From JBPYCR01 sp051846935 (GTDB lineage: Bacteria > Bacillota > Bacilli > Bacillales > Amphibacillaceae), in assembly GCF_051846935.1 (NCBI RefSeq), contig NZ_JBPYCS010000002.1, forward strand, positions 162,409-226,408: a stretch of 64,000 nucleotides of DNA. Reading direction: 5' to 3'. This document shows, piece after piece, positions 34,853 to 43,192 of the stretch. Numbering within the stretch: position 1 is the stretch's first letter; every line of letters begins with the position of its first letter. The notes below the pieces were generated by a model, which did no database searches, was not told where the DNA came from, and saw nothing but the letters and a program-made list of their open reading frames with translations. The position numbers were made by a program, and so were the translations under genes.

Positions 34853-34900
34853 ATGTTGCGTACGTATCTACTCATTGGCGCATCATTTTTTGAATACTAA
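34853..34900 (+). CDS. Possible 15-residue peptide in the mrpD-mrpE gap
   Basis: CGGAGGACTTTTATG gives a good ribosome binding site 6 bases before the ATG at 34853. The frame encodes 15 residues (MLRTYLLIGASFFEY) and ends at TAA. It could be a leader peptide controlling mrpE-G translation or the remnant of a longer gene. No homologue is recognised. Confidence 0.3.
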   Translation: MLRTYLLIGASFFEY

Positions 34901-34923
34901 TTGTTCTGTGACTTATTTCCATA

Positions 34924-34941
34924 CGGACACATCCGTATTAA
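34924..34941 (+). promoter_or_regulatory. Small hairpin before the mrpE ribosome binding site
   Basis: ATACGGA and TCCGTAT form a perfect 7-bp stem with a CACA loop. It ends a few bases before GAGGTGAAAAAGG, the ribosome binding region of mrpE. Confidence 0.4.
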
Positions 34942-34955
34942 CGAGGTGAAAAAGG

Positions 34956-35438
34956 ATGCCTGCACAGTTTATTTTAAACTTATTTATAGCCTTGCTATGG
35001 GTTCTGTTTCAGGATGAGGAAGTATTTCGTTTTGAAACGTTTGTCGCTGGGTTTATTGTTGGTATTGCGATTGTATTTTTAATGCGTCGTTTTTTTGGTG
35101 GGCGTTTTTATTTACATCGATTACTCTCCGTGATAAAACTAATTTTTATATTCATTTGGGAATTAGTCCTGTCAAGTGCTGTCGTTATCAAACAAATAGT
35201 GAGTCCTAAAATAGATATTGAACCAGGGATTTTTAAATATGAAACGGTATTAAAAGGAGAGTGGGAAGTACCGACACTTGCTCTTCTCCTCACCTTAACG
35301 CCAGGATCTGTCGTAATGGAAGTAACGCCAGAGGGCAATGCGTTTTACATTCATGCAATGGATATTAATCGATACCGCGGCGATTTAGAGCGTTCCTTAA
35401 AAAGATTTGAAAAAGCGATTATGGAGGTGACGCGCTAA
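34956..35438 (+). CDS. mrpE: Na+/H+ antiporter subunit E
   Basis: 160 residues with two or three N-terminal membrane helices and a soluble C-terminal half. It contains LLLTLTPGSVVMEV and YIHAMDINRYRGDL, typical of MrpE. The start has GAGGTGAAAAAGG directly before it. Its stop overlaps the mrpF start (TAATG). Confidence 0.94.
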   Translation: MPAQFILNLFIALLWVLFQDEEVFRFETFVAGFIVGIAIVFLMRRFFGGRFYLHRLLSVIKLIFIFIWELVLSSAVVIKQIVSPKIDIEPGIFKYETVLKGEWEVPTLALLLTLTPGSVVMEVTPEGNAFYIHAMDINRYRGDLERSLKRFEKAIMEVTR

Positions 35439-35722
35439 TGATTAAGTCTATTCTAATTCTATCTTTACTCTTATTTGGAGCTGCTATTGCAATTACGTTA
35501 ATACGAGCAATCGTTGGCCCTACGTTTCCAGATCGTGTAATTGCAATGGATGTTATCGGAGTTAATTTAATTTCAGCGATTGCAATCGTTTCAATCTTAT
35601 TCCAAACGAAGGCGTTTCTAGAAGTAATCTTAATATTAGGGATTTTAGCATTTATTAGTACGATTTCCTTTTCAAAATTTATCGAAAGAGGTGTTATTAT
35701 TGAACGGAAACGAAAGCATTGA
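35438..35722 (+). CDS. mrpF: Na+/H+ antiporter subunit F
   Basis: 94 residues with three membrane helices. RAIVGPTFPDRVIAMDVIG is the diagnostic MrpF segment. It overlaps both neighbours, so the three small genes are translationally coupled. Confidence 0.94.
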   Translation: MIKSILILSLLLFGAAIAITLIRAIVGPTFPDRVIAMDVIGVNLISAIAIVSILFQTKAFLEVILILGILAFISTISFSKFIERGVIIERKRKH

Positions 35723-36062
35723 GCTCATCGGTGCATTACTCATTTTAATTGGAAGCATTATTAGCGTGATTAGCGCAATAGGAATCATCCGCTTTCCCGA
35801 CGCATATACGCGGGCACACGCCGCAACAAAAACAACGACACTTGCTGTTTTAATTACACTCGTCGGTGCCTTTCTTTATTTTTGGTTTGACGAAGCGTAT
35901 GTAAGTGTCCGGTTGTTGCTCGGTATTATTTTTGTATTTATTACAGCTCCTGTTTCCGGACACCTCATATTACGTGCAGCCTACCGCGCAAAAGTTCCGA
36001 TGGCTGACTCGACGGTTGAAGACGAGTTGAAAGATGTCATTTTTCGAAAAGATGCGAACTGA
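35700..36062 (+). CDS. mrpG: Na+/H+ antiporter subunit G
   Basis: About 120 residues with three membrane helices. It carries IGIIRFPDAYTRAHAATKTT, the MrpG signature. A GTG at 35691 is in frame, but AGAGG is better spaced for the TTG at 35700. It is the last gene of the Mrp operon and converges on the gene at 36083 with only 20 bases between stops and no obvious terminator. Confidence 0.93.
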   Translation: MNGNESIELIGALLILIGSIISVISAIGIIRFPDAYTRAHAATKTTTLAVLITLVGAFLYFWFDEAYVSVRLLLGIIFVFITAPVSGHLILRAAYRAKVPMADSTVEDELKDVIFRKDAN

Positions 36063-36082
36063 AACGTAGCACTGTAGTAGCA

Positions 36083-36565
36083 TTAATCAATCTTTAATAG
36101 CCTTGTAATAAATCCTAAGTTTTCTTCATCAGCAATAAAATAACCGAAGCCAAAATGTGCCGCTGATCCAAGAACGATTGTCCAAGCAAGTAAGCTTGCT
36201 GTCATTAAAACAAACGTTTTTTTCCGTGTGCCACCAAAAGTTAATGCTAAAAAAGCCGATAAATGACTGCCGACAAAAAACGGCCCAATGAACGCCAGTC
36301 CCGGTAGTCCATATTTATTCCACAATGATTGCGCTCGCTGACCCCTTTTCGATTCTGTCTTTTTCTTTCTACGTTTTTTCATCCAGCTGCGAATTTTATC
36401 TAAAAATACGATTAGTAATAGGATCGTCAAAAAGTTGCCCGAAAAAGCGACAATCATCACTGGAATGGCCGGCAATCCCCCAACAATGGCAACCGGAACA
36501 ATCGTTATTAGTTCAAAAAACGGTATCGCTGCAACTAAGAAAATAATTAAATACGTTATTAACAC
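36083..36565 (-). CDS. Small multidrug-export family membrane protein
   Basis: 160 residues with four or five membrane segments. IPFFELITIVPVAIVGG, a basic central loop (KKRRKKKTESKRGQR) and KYGLPGLAFIGPFFVGSHLSAFLALTFGG match the putative small multi-drug export family. A transport role has never been shown well for this family. The start overlaps the stop of the next gene on the minus strand by 7 bases, so it is co-transcribed with the membrane protein and XRE regulator upstream. Confidence 0.8.
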   Translation of the reverse strand: MLITYLIIFLVAAIPFFELITIVPVAIVGGLPAIPVMIVAFSGNFLTILLLIVFLDKIRSWMKKRRKKKTESKRGQRAQSLWNKYGLPGLAFIGPFFVGSHLSAFLALTFGGTRKKTFVLMTASLLAWTIVLGSAAHFGFGYFIADEENLGFITRLLKID

Positions 36566-36996
36566 TCCTCATCCCCCTCTTTCAACAAAGTACGCATTTC
36601 ATACCAATAAATAAAATATTGGATTACACCTAATACGACCAATATCCATATAGCTATATATGGAATAACAGTATGTAAAATAGTTACGAAAACAATGCTA
36701 GCTGGTATAGCAAAATAATAGAATATGTACACTTTACGTGTTGCCTTATAGGTTGCCCACTGCATCCCCTCATCTTCTTCTCTAAGCTCATACGGAATAT
36801 ACGTGATAATATTTATTTTCTTGTTTGGATATTTTTTATTATGATAAATTAAGAGCCCTAAATACGTAACAAAAAAGATAATAACCGGATATAAAAACAG
36901 TTCAAAAGCCCATTGTTCCTCTACTCCTACATAAACTACTCCGATCGATATTAACATTGCCATCATTACAAAAGGAGATCGCAATATCCTTTCCAT
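36559..36996 (-). CDS. Membrane protein of unknown function
   Basis: 145 residues with four membrane segments, paired before and after a soluble loop (YHNKKYPNKKINIITYIPYE ... YKATRKV). Its ATG overlaps the stop of the XRE gene, a common pairing in Firmicutes where a small Cro-like regulator precedes a membrane protein it may control or be controlled by. No function is recognised. Confidence 0.65.
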   Translation of the reverse strand: MERILRSPFVMMAMLISIGVVYVGVEEQWAFELFLYPVIIFFVTYLGLLIYHNKKYPNKKINIITYIPYELREEDEGMQWATYKATRKVYIFYYFAIPASIVFVTILHTVIPYIAIWILVVLGVIQYFIYWYEMRTLLKEGDEEC

Positions 36997-37211
36997 TAAT
37001 CTGATTCCTCCTTTTCCTTAGCTAACCAAAAAACTTCCTCTAAAGGGAGCTGAAAAACATTGGCAATTTTTAGCCCTAATGTAATCGATGGTTGATAATC
37101 GCCTTTTTCAATCAACCCAATCGTTTGCCTCGTTACATCAACTAATCTCCCCAGCTCTGTTTGAGAGTACTGATCGCGAGCTCTTAATTCTCTTACCCGA
37201 TTACGAAGCAT
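36996..37211 (-). CDS. Small XRE-family transcriptional regulator
   Basis: 71 residues that are almost entirely a Cro/CI helix-turn-helix: LRNRVRELRARDQYSQTELG, LVDVTRQTIGLIEKGDYQPS, LGLKIANVFQLPLEEVF. Such stand-alone HTH proteins (YgzD-like) often pair with a membrane protein. The longer frame to 37274 is rejected because AAGGGGA is well placed for the ATG at 37211. It is probably autoregulated through the inverted repeat at 37260-37289. Confidence 0.85.
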   Translation of the reverse strand: MLRNRVRELRARDQYSQTELGRLVDVTRQTIGLIEKGDYQPSITLGLKIANVFQLPLEEVFWLAKEKEESD

Positions 37212-37242
37212 GAACACGTCCCCTTTCCATCGTAGCTTGTCC

Positions 37243-37289
37243 ATTGTATAATAACCTTTACAAAATGTAAACAATCGTTAACATTTTGT
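37243..37289 (-). promoter_or_regulatory. Promoter and operator of the XRE operon
   Basis: On the minus strand TTTACA (37266-37271) and TACAAT (37243-37248) have a 17-base spacer. A perfect inverted repeat ACAAAATGT (37260-37268) / ACATTTTGT (37281-37289) with a 12-base spacer covers the -35. It is a likely binding site for the XRE protein itself. Confidence 0.6.
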
Positions 37290-37431
37290 TGTATATAATT
37301 TACATGTTTGCTTGCGTTAATTTCCTATTATTATAACGAAACAGGCAGCCGTAATTTTTATTTATATTATTTATGGCCTAGCAGCTTAGACTTATTAGGT
37401 AATAGCATTTAAGCTAATAACAGGCATTATA

Positions 37432-37476
37432 AAAGATGACCACGATTCTACATCGAGATCACCTTTTTCGTAAAAT
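37432..37476 (-). terminator. Probable terminator of the EamA transporter gene
   Basis: An imperfect stem (AAAGATGACCACGA with TCGAGATCACCTTT, 11 of 14 positions paired) lies in the gap 37290-37560, about 90 bases beyond the stop. T-rich sequence flanks it on both sides, so it may work in both directions. Confidence 0.45.
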
Positions 37477-37560
37477 AGTTTTATTGAATTGTCTTACTGT
37501 TTACATCAATCGATTGAACTACTAACTGCCGATACTCTTTTATTCACCTATACAACATTT

Positions 37561-38502
37561 TCAACTTACTTGTTTATTTAATTGCTCCTTCCTTCCCGCG
37601 CGAGTTCCCATGATTACACCCGTAATAATGAAAAAAGAGCCGATCAACTGAATTGGCTGTACAATTTGGTGCAGGACAATATATCCGATAACCATTGCAG
37701 CAAAAGGCTCCATATTTAGAAACAATGATGAAGCAGATGCACCAACTTTTCGTACTGCTCCATTCCATAAAATCGTACAAATACCATTCGTCAAAATAGC
37801 TGTACCAATGAGTAGTAACCAATAATTAAGATCAATATGTGTTACTTTCTGAAAATGCTCCAAGCGTAAAAAAGGAAAAAATAATATAAGCCCAAAAAGG
37901 CTCGTATACACGGTTATGATCATAGGCTTTAGATGCTTCGATAAATATTCTACAAGTACAAGATAGATTGAATACGTTAGTATCGTAACACCAATAAGCC
38001 CTTCTCCTTTTCCTATATGCAGTGTGAACGCACCACCTTCTGATACGACGAGTGAAACACCAAAAAAGCTAATTACAATTCCAATCCAAAAATACACTTT
38101 TCGTCTTTCCTTTAAATATATATACGTAATTAACGAGGTTAACAATGGTCCAAGTGCATATATTAATGCAGCTGTGATCGGATCTGTATACATTAAACCG
38201 GTATACATACTCCAATGACTGAGTGAAATTCCGATAAACCCTGCTAATGCTAAAACAAGCAACAAATGAAAGGCGATTTTCGCTCGCATCATAAAGCGCC
38301 AGCCTACGAATAGTAAAAAGATATTAATAAATACGAGTCGAAGGAAAGCGAGCGCAACCGGATGAAATACATCTACAAGCAACGCACCGAAAACAAACGA
38401 ACTTGCATAGCATGTTACACAAAATACTAATATCGTATACACTTTAAAAGAATGAACTGGCCGTTCCGTACTGAGCATTGGCTGCTTTAGCATCTCACCC
38501 AC
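37561..38502 (-). CDS. EamA/DMT-superfamily transporter
   Basis: 313 residues with ten membrane helices arranged as two EamA repeats. The first repeat contains AFLRLVFINIF and GLMYTDPITAALIYALGPLL, the second GTAILTNGICTILWNGAVRK and ASSLFLNMEPFAAMVIGYIVL. Members export amino acids, metabolites or drugs, and the substrate here is unknown. It starts at GTG with GGAGGGA 6-7 bases upstream. Monocistronic on the minus strand. Confidence 0.88.
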   Translation of the reverse strand: MGEMLKQPMLSTERPVHSFKVYTILVFCVTCYASSFVFGALLVDVFHPVALAFLRLVFINIFLLFVGWRFMMRAKIAFHLLLVLALAGFIGISLSHWSMYTGLMYTDPITAALIYALGPLLTSLITYIYLKERRKVYFWIGIVISFFGVSLVVSEGGAFTLHIGKGEGLIGVTILTYSIYLVLVEYLSKHLKPMIITVYTSLFGLILFFPFLRLEHFQKVTHIDLNYWLLLIGTAILTNGICTILWNGAVRKVGASASSLFLNMEPFAAMVIGYIVLHQIVQPIQLIGSFFIITGVIMGTRAGRKEQLNKQVS

Positions 38503-38596
38503 GCTGGTCCCTCCTAATTTTATACGTAATACTTTATGTACACCTTTACTCCGAACCCTTTATTCAAAATATTCAATCATAAAATGCACTAATTTT

Positions 38597-38624
38597 GGCC
38601 ACTCCTATATGAATAGAAGTGACC
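38597..38624 (-). other. Hairpin between rlmN and the EamA gene
   Basis: GGCCACTCCTAT (38597-38608) pairs with ATAGAAGTGACC (38613-38624), 10 of 12 Watson-Crick and two G-U pairs, with a 4-base loop. It lies just beyond the rlmN stop. The stretch after it on the minus strand is A-rich, not T-rich, so termination is uncertain. Confidence 0.4.
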
Positions 38625-38641
38625 TTAATTCGTTACCTATT

Positions 38642-39703
38642 TTATGCTCTTTTGTTCATCTGCTTGCTTCGAAGCTGACCACAGGCAGCATCTATATCTG
38701 CACCCTGCTCCCAGCGAACACCACAATTAATTCCATTCTTTTTTAATGTTTCATAGAAGTTTTGGATTGTGGCTGTTTTACTTCGTTGATATTGATTATG
38801 TTCATCTACTGAATTGTATGGAATTAAATTTACATATGCAAGATGGCGATGGTTATACAATAGTTTCGAGAGCTCAATTGCTTCCTTCTCATGATCATTC
38901 ACATCATGAAGCATAATATATTCGTACGTAATTCTGCGGTTCGTTTTTTCTAAATAGTAATCGACCGCTTTCATCAACTTTTCAATTGGAAAAGCACGGT
39001 TAATTTTCATGATTTTCGTACGCAACTCATTATTTGGTGCGTGAATGGAAATTGCCAAATTCACTTGAATACCGGTATCGGCAAACTCGTAAATTTTATG
39101 CGCCAATCCACTGGTCGATACGGTAATATGTCTTGCCCCGATATTTAAACCGTTATTATCATTAACAATGTAAAGGAAGTCCATTAAATTAGTAAAGTTA
39201 TCAAACGGCTCGCCAATTCCCATGACAACGATGTGACTGACACGCTCCTCTTTCCCTTGACGATCGAGGTGTGCCTGTACCTTCATGATTTGCTCTACAA
39301 TTTCACCACTCGATAAATCTCGGCTTTTCTTTAATAAGCCACTCGCACAAAATGTACAGCCGATATTGCAGCCAACCTGAGTCGTAACACAGACAGAAAG
39401 ACCGTAATTAAAACGCATTAAAACCGTTTCAATTAAATTTCCGTCCTGTAATTTAAATAAGAACTTGATCGTTCCATCGGAGGATTCTTGTTTAATTTCC
39501 TGCTCTAACGTTTGCATCACAAAATTATCTTCCAGCAATTGTATGCATCGCTTGTTCACATTTTTCATTTCTGAAAATTGCGCTATACGCTTTTTATAAA
39601 GCCAATCCCATACTTGCTGTGCACGGAACTTCTTTTCACCATTTTCCAGTAGCCAATTCGTCAGCTGTGTATATGTCAATCCATAAATGGATGGTTTTGT
39701 CAT
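38642..39703 (-). CDS. rlmN: 23S rRNA/tRNA adenine-C2 methyltransferase RlmN
   Basis: 353 residues. The radical-SAM cluster is CNIGCTFC (Cys112, Cys116, Cys119). GIGEPFDN and the C-terminal catalytic Cys in DIDAACGQL are present. The N-terminal helical domain (GEKKFRAQQVWDWLYKKRI) binds RNA. It is very close to Listeria RlmN (for example CTFCASGLLKKSRDL and LMRFNYGLSVCVTTQVGC). It methylates C2 of A2503 in 23S rRNA and A37 of some tRNAs using SAM. The usual GLKRNLEAGE-type segment of Bacillus YloN is replaced by LLKKSRDLSSGE, so a second rlmN of the YloN type may exist elsewhere in the genome. Confidence 0.93.
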   Translation of the reverse strand: MTKPSIYGLTYTQLTNWLLENGEKKFRAQQVWDWLYKKRIAQFSEMKNVNKRCIQLLEDNFVMQTLEQEIKQESSDGTIKFLFKLQDGNLIETVLMRFNYGLSVCVTTQVGCNIGCTFCASGLLKKSRDLSSGEIVEQIMKVQAHLDRQGKEERVSHIVVMGIGEPFDNFTNLMDFLYIVNDNNGLNIGARHITVSTSGLAHKIYEFADTGIQVNLAISIHAPNNELRTKIMKINRAFPIEKLMKAVDYYLEKTNRRITYEYIMLHDVNDHEKEAIELSKLLYNHRHLAYVNLIPYNSVDEHNQYQRSKTATIQNFYETLKKNGINCGVRWEQGADIDAACGQLRSKQMNKRA

Positions 39704-40064
39704 TGTATATCCTCTTTTCTAAAAGTTGCATTACTATCCTATTTTATAGAAGATAAACAGCAGTAGCAACTAGTTTGAATGAATAGTCGATTGAGTCAAG
39801 TATTTGTGGGTGTTATTTTAAGAAGTAAAAAAACCTCTCTTTGTATTCGTTAATTTTAGTATTGCTTCCTACCGACCGCAGTAGATATACACTACGCTTT
39901 CCGTGGACAGTGAAAATCAACGGTGTTATTCATGTGTATATCGTTCGAAGTATAATTGATCACATATTATCTAGTTAGATTCGTGCATCTGTTCCCCCAC
40001 AAACATTTTACTCATACTGAATAGTCTACGGAATATACGTTAGATTATAATGGGAATCTTCAAC
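39704..40064. other. Intergenic region filled by MITE copy B
   Basis: Of this 361-base gap, 247 bases are the MITE and its target duplications. The remaining bases next to rlmN should hold its promoter, which I cannot define. Confidence 0.6.
39789..40017 (-). mobile_element. 229-bp MITE-like element, copy B
   Basis: In the opposite orientation to copy A (15026-15254) and nearly identical throughout. TGAATAGTC lies directly before (39780-39788) and directly after (40018-40026), a 9-bp target duplication different from that of copy A. The ends GATTGAGTCAAGTATTTGTG and the complement of GTATGAGTAAAATGTTTGTG are imperfect inverted repeats. An internal pair GATATACAC / GTGTATATC adds a fold-back. 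Confidence 0.85.
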
Positions 40065-41243
40065 TTATCCAATTTGATGAAGCTCTCTACTCCCACCTGA
40101 TAAGATTTCGTATCCATCTTTTGTAATTACGATATTTTCTTCCAGCACGAAAGCACCAAGCTCATTAATAATTCCTGGCTCCAAATTAATAATCATTCCC
40201 TCTTGCAAAACCGTATGATCATTAACTATGACAGACGGTGGTTCCGTACTCATTAGCCCCATACTATGTCCTAGCCTTCCACATTCAAAGCTGGCAGAAA
40301 GCCCAGCCTTCCCCATTTCTCTTGCACATATCGTTGCAACTTCTGAAGTTTGAATGCCTGGTCGTAGGTATTCTGCCGTTCGCATCGTCACTTCATGTAT
40401 CTTTTGCTGAAAAGCTGTGCGTTTGGAGCATGGTTTTCCAACATACCCTGTTCGACAAAAGTCCGACCAATACCCTTTATATTTTGCACCAAGGTCAAGA
40501 AGAATAAAATCCCCTTTGGAAACAATCCGGCTTGTTGCTGTTTTGCTCATTCGTTCATAGTTTCCCTGTCCCGAGGTAATAATTACAAAGCCAGGGTAAT
40601 GCGCTCCACCTTCCAGCATATACTTTTGCACGATGCGAGCTATTTCGATCTCTGTCATTCCCGAATGTATATGAGCAAACGTTTGATCATGTGCGTAACT
40701 CGTTGCAGCACACGCTCGTTTAATGCAAGCAATTTCCTTTTCCGACTTGATCATTCGTTGACTCCATATGAGATCAGATGCGTCAACAAACACAGCTTGT
40801 GACAGCTTTTGTTTCAGCGATTCGTACATGTTTATTTGTATTCCTATTAATTGTTCATATCCTTTTTCAAAGCCTATCTTACCTTTTATCATATGTAATG
40901 CTTCCATAATACCTATCATTTCTGACAGAGCAGGTCCGCCTATCCCTTCAAAATAACGCACTTCACATCCTTTAGCAATTGCTTTTGCATCCGGGTATTG
41001 GAAAACATGAACATACAATACAGGTATTCCAATTACAGGGATAAACAACAGTATCGGACGTGTCATTGTTGTCCACGGCGCGTGCGTATGAAAGTCGGAA
41101 TAATAATTAATATTAGCTTCTGCTGAAATTACAAGTCCACTATAGCCGGCTGTATCCAACTTTACTTGACAGCGCTTGATTCTATTTTGAATATCGTTTT
41201 CAGTAAAATGTATTTCATTCATCGCTTCAACCTGCCTTCGCAT
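40065..41243 (-). CDS. M24-family metallopeptidase (Xaa-Pro peptidase-like)
   Basis: 392 residues with the creatinase-like N-terminal domain and a pita-bread C-terminal domain. The five metal ligands can be placed: Asp in LLDLGAKYKG, Asp in SDFCRTG, His in GRLGHSMG, Glu in INLEPGI and Glu in VLEENIV. This fits a dinuclear metallopeptidase such as an Xaa-Pro dipeptidase. Related enzymes in halophiles hydrolyse ectoine or creatine, so the substrate is open. The ATG at 41243 lacks a good ribosome binding site. The ATG at 41222 (after GGCAGGTTGAAGCG) is an equally good start. Confidence 0.85.
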   Translation of the reverse strand: MRRQVEAMNEIHFTENDIQNRIKRCQVKLDTAGYSGLVISAEANINYYSDFHTHAPWTTMTRPILLFIPVIGIPVLYVHVFQYPDAKAIAKGCEVRYFEGIGGPALSEMIGIMEALHMIKGKIGFEKGYEQLIGIQINMYESLKQKLSQAVFVDASDLIWSQRMIKSEKEIACIKRACAATSYAHDQTFAHIHSGMTEIEIARIVQKYMLEGGAHYPGFVIITSGQGNYERMSKTATSRIVSKGDFILLDLGAKYKGYWSDFCRTGYVGKPCSKRTAFQQKIHEVTMRTAEYLRPGIQTSEVATICAREMGKAGLSASFECGRLGHSMGLMSTEPPSVIVNDHTVLQEGMIINLEPGIINELGAFVLEENIVITKDGYEILSGGSRELHQIG

Positions 41244-41636
41244 TTAATGAACTACTTACTCAGTAATAGTATTGTATTTGTATGTAATATACGACATATT
41301 ACTGTGTTTCCCTTTAAATAGTTAACATTTTAGGAAATCATTTTTTAAATAGACACATTGAAGCGGTTAGAGGAAAGAAAGGAACAGAAGATTAAACGTT
41401 AATAAACATTCCTTCAATAGTTCCTTTCTGAAATATAATAAGTATATATTGTTCATTAAACGCAGCCGGCTTGTGCACCTCCAAAAAACGAATTTTCAAG
41501 GCACATGACCATCTGCAAGACAAATGAGTACATCCGGAGCGCAACATCGCTTTATCAAGGAACATATATATTCCCAGAGCTAATCACGTGTATTAATCTG
41601 ATATTAAACGTAGCGAATCGTTATTAAACATAATCT
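41244..41636. other. Gene-free region between cheX and the M24 gene
   Basis: About 390 bases that hold the upstream region of the M24 gene. I see no repeat family member, terminator or palindrome that stands out. Confidence 0.4.
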
Positions 41637-42098
41637 TTAATCAACGAGCAAATAAATCGCCATATCTCCTGTACCATAAAAATCAACATTCATTTTAATC
41701 GCTAATTCATAGCCCGATAATTCAGCGTCACCTTGCAAAATTGTAGGAGCGGTAATATCTATGTTTATTCCATTCTGTTCAATTATGGATGATAAATTTC
41801 CTGCCAGCATATTCCCAAGCTCACCGCTAAAAGAACGGAGCATTTCTTGTTCAATAGGCATACCGAACATTGTCTGTCCTATATTCCCAAACGTTTCCAT
41901 ATTGCCTTCTAATATCAGCTTTCCTTTAATATCTCCGGTAATTCCGATGAACACACCAAATTGTAGGTTGAAAGACTTTTGTAGCAACGACGGTTTTGAT
42001 AACTCGTGCTCTAGTGGTACAACCATTTTTAGTGCGGCTGTCGTTCCATTTAGCAATTCTTTAATTGAATGATTTCTGTTTTCGATTACTTGGGTCAT
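41637..42098 (-). CDS. cheX: CheX-like chemotaxis phosphatase
   Basis: About 153 residues. SGELGNMLAGNLSSII contains the E-x-x-N pair of the CheX/CheC/FliY phosphatase family, and only one such motif is visible, as in CheX. GVFIGITGDIKGKLILEG and the final strand DFYGTGDMAIYLLVD fit the CheX fold. It would dephosphorylate CheY-P in the cytosol. It lies just downstream of motA-motB on the same strand, which supports a motility role. The frame opens at 42134, but AAAAGGAG is properly spaced for the ATG at 42098. Confidence 0.8.
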   Translation of the reverse strand: MTQVIENRNHSIKELLNGTTAALKMVVPLEHELSKPSLLQKSFNLQFGVFIGITGDIKGKLILEGNMETFGNIGQTMFGMPIEQEMLRSFSGELGNMLAGNLSSIIEQNGINIDITAPTILQGDAELSGYELAIKMNVDFYGTGDMAIYLLVD

Positions 42099-42433
42099 GT
42101 AAAGCGCTCCTTTTATGTTTAACCTTGTAGTCATGTGTTTGTATACCTGTTTAACGTTAAAACTGCGGCCATTAATTAATAAGATAAAATGGCCAAGTAT
42201 GCTCCAAAACGGATTGGTACGTATTAAGCAGTGTGCACGAGCACGTTAGACTCTATAGCTTTTCGGGTTATCTTTTGAGTCGTTTATTTTTTTACATCAA
42301 TTTATTATTTTTTAATATTATATGAATTTTTGACAAATTACAACAGTTTTCGACACATCTCACTTAAAATCGTTACTACATATAACGACTGTCGGACAGT
42401 AATTCGTTCCTCCATCCAAAACGTTTATACTGC

Positions 42434-43192
42434 TTAATTAGCCAATTCTTTGTTCGGCTCAACCAACACTTCAACACGACGGTTTCTTGCTCGGTTTTCT
42501 TCACTTGTATTCGGGACAATTGGACGGTATTCTCCATATCCCTTTGCACTAAATGAACTGGGATCAAGCTTTGTGTCCTTTAATAATAGGTTCATAAATT
42601 GAATTGCCCGCATTGCACTTAATTCCCAATTAGAGGCAAACTCTTCATTGTACATCGGTCGATCATCTGCGTGTCCACTAACGACGATCTCTAATGGTGG
42701 ATCGGTGTGGAGCATTGCGGCTACCTCTTTCGCTATTTCTACTCCTTCTGGTTTGACCGTTGCACTAGCAGTATCGAATGTTACATCTGTTTTAATTGTT
42801 ATTAATAAACCGTCCCCTGTTAATTTTGTATGTAATACGTCGGTTAAATGATTAGCAGCAATATAAGAATCAACTTGAGTTTGGATCGCTTCGAGTTGAT
42901 CTGGATTATCTTCCATATATTTTTCTTTATGCTCTTCTTGTTCTTTTTCATCTTTATTCGGCTCAATTGGCCCTTCTTTTGGAACTGGACGCTCTCCATC
43001 CTCAATGATGCCCTGTCCACCAGAAAACTCATTTTGGAAAATATGGGATAATTCTTTAAATCGTTTTGTATCTAATTCGCTTAAAGCGAATAAAATTATA
43101 AATAAAGCCAATAAAAGCGTTAACATATCGGCATAAGGAAGAAGCCAGGATTCATCGATTTTTGTTTCCTTATTCTGTTTCTTCCGTCTCAT
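42434..43192 (-). CDS. motB: Flagellar stator protein MotB
   Basis: 252 residues: a basic N terminus, one membrane helix (ESWLLPYADMLTLLLALFII) with the ion-carrying Asp22, a charged linker, and an OmpA-like peptidoglycan-binding domain (VVSGHADDRPM, ELSAMRAIQFMN, FSAKGYGEYRPIVPN, NRRVEVLVEP). With MotA it forms the stator channel. The residue four places before the Asp is Leu18 (WLLPYAD), where proton-type B. subtilis MotB has Val (WLVPYAD) and sodium-type MotS proteins have Leu. Coupling to Na+ is therefore possible. It overlaps the motA end by 23 bases. Confidence 0.95.
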   Translation of the reverse strand: MRRKKQNKETKIDESWLLPYADMLTLLLALFIILFALSELDTKRFKELSHIFQNEFSGGQGIIEDGERPVPKEGPIEPNKDEKEQEEHKEKYMEDNPDQLEAIQTQVDSYIAANHLTDVLHTKLTGDGLLITIKTDVTFDTASATVKPEGVEIAKEVAAMLHTDPPLEIVVSGHADDRPMYNEEFASNWELSAMRAIQFMNLLLKDTKLDPSSFSAKGYGEYRPIVPNTSEENRARNRRVEVLVEPNKELAN

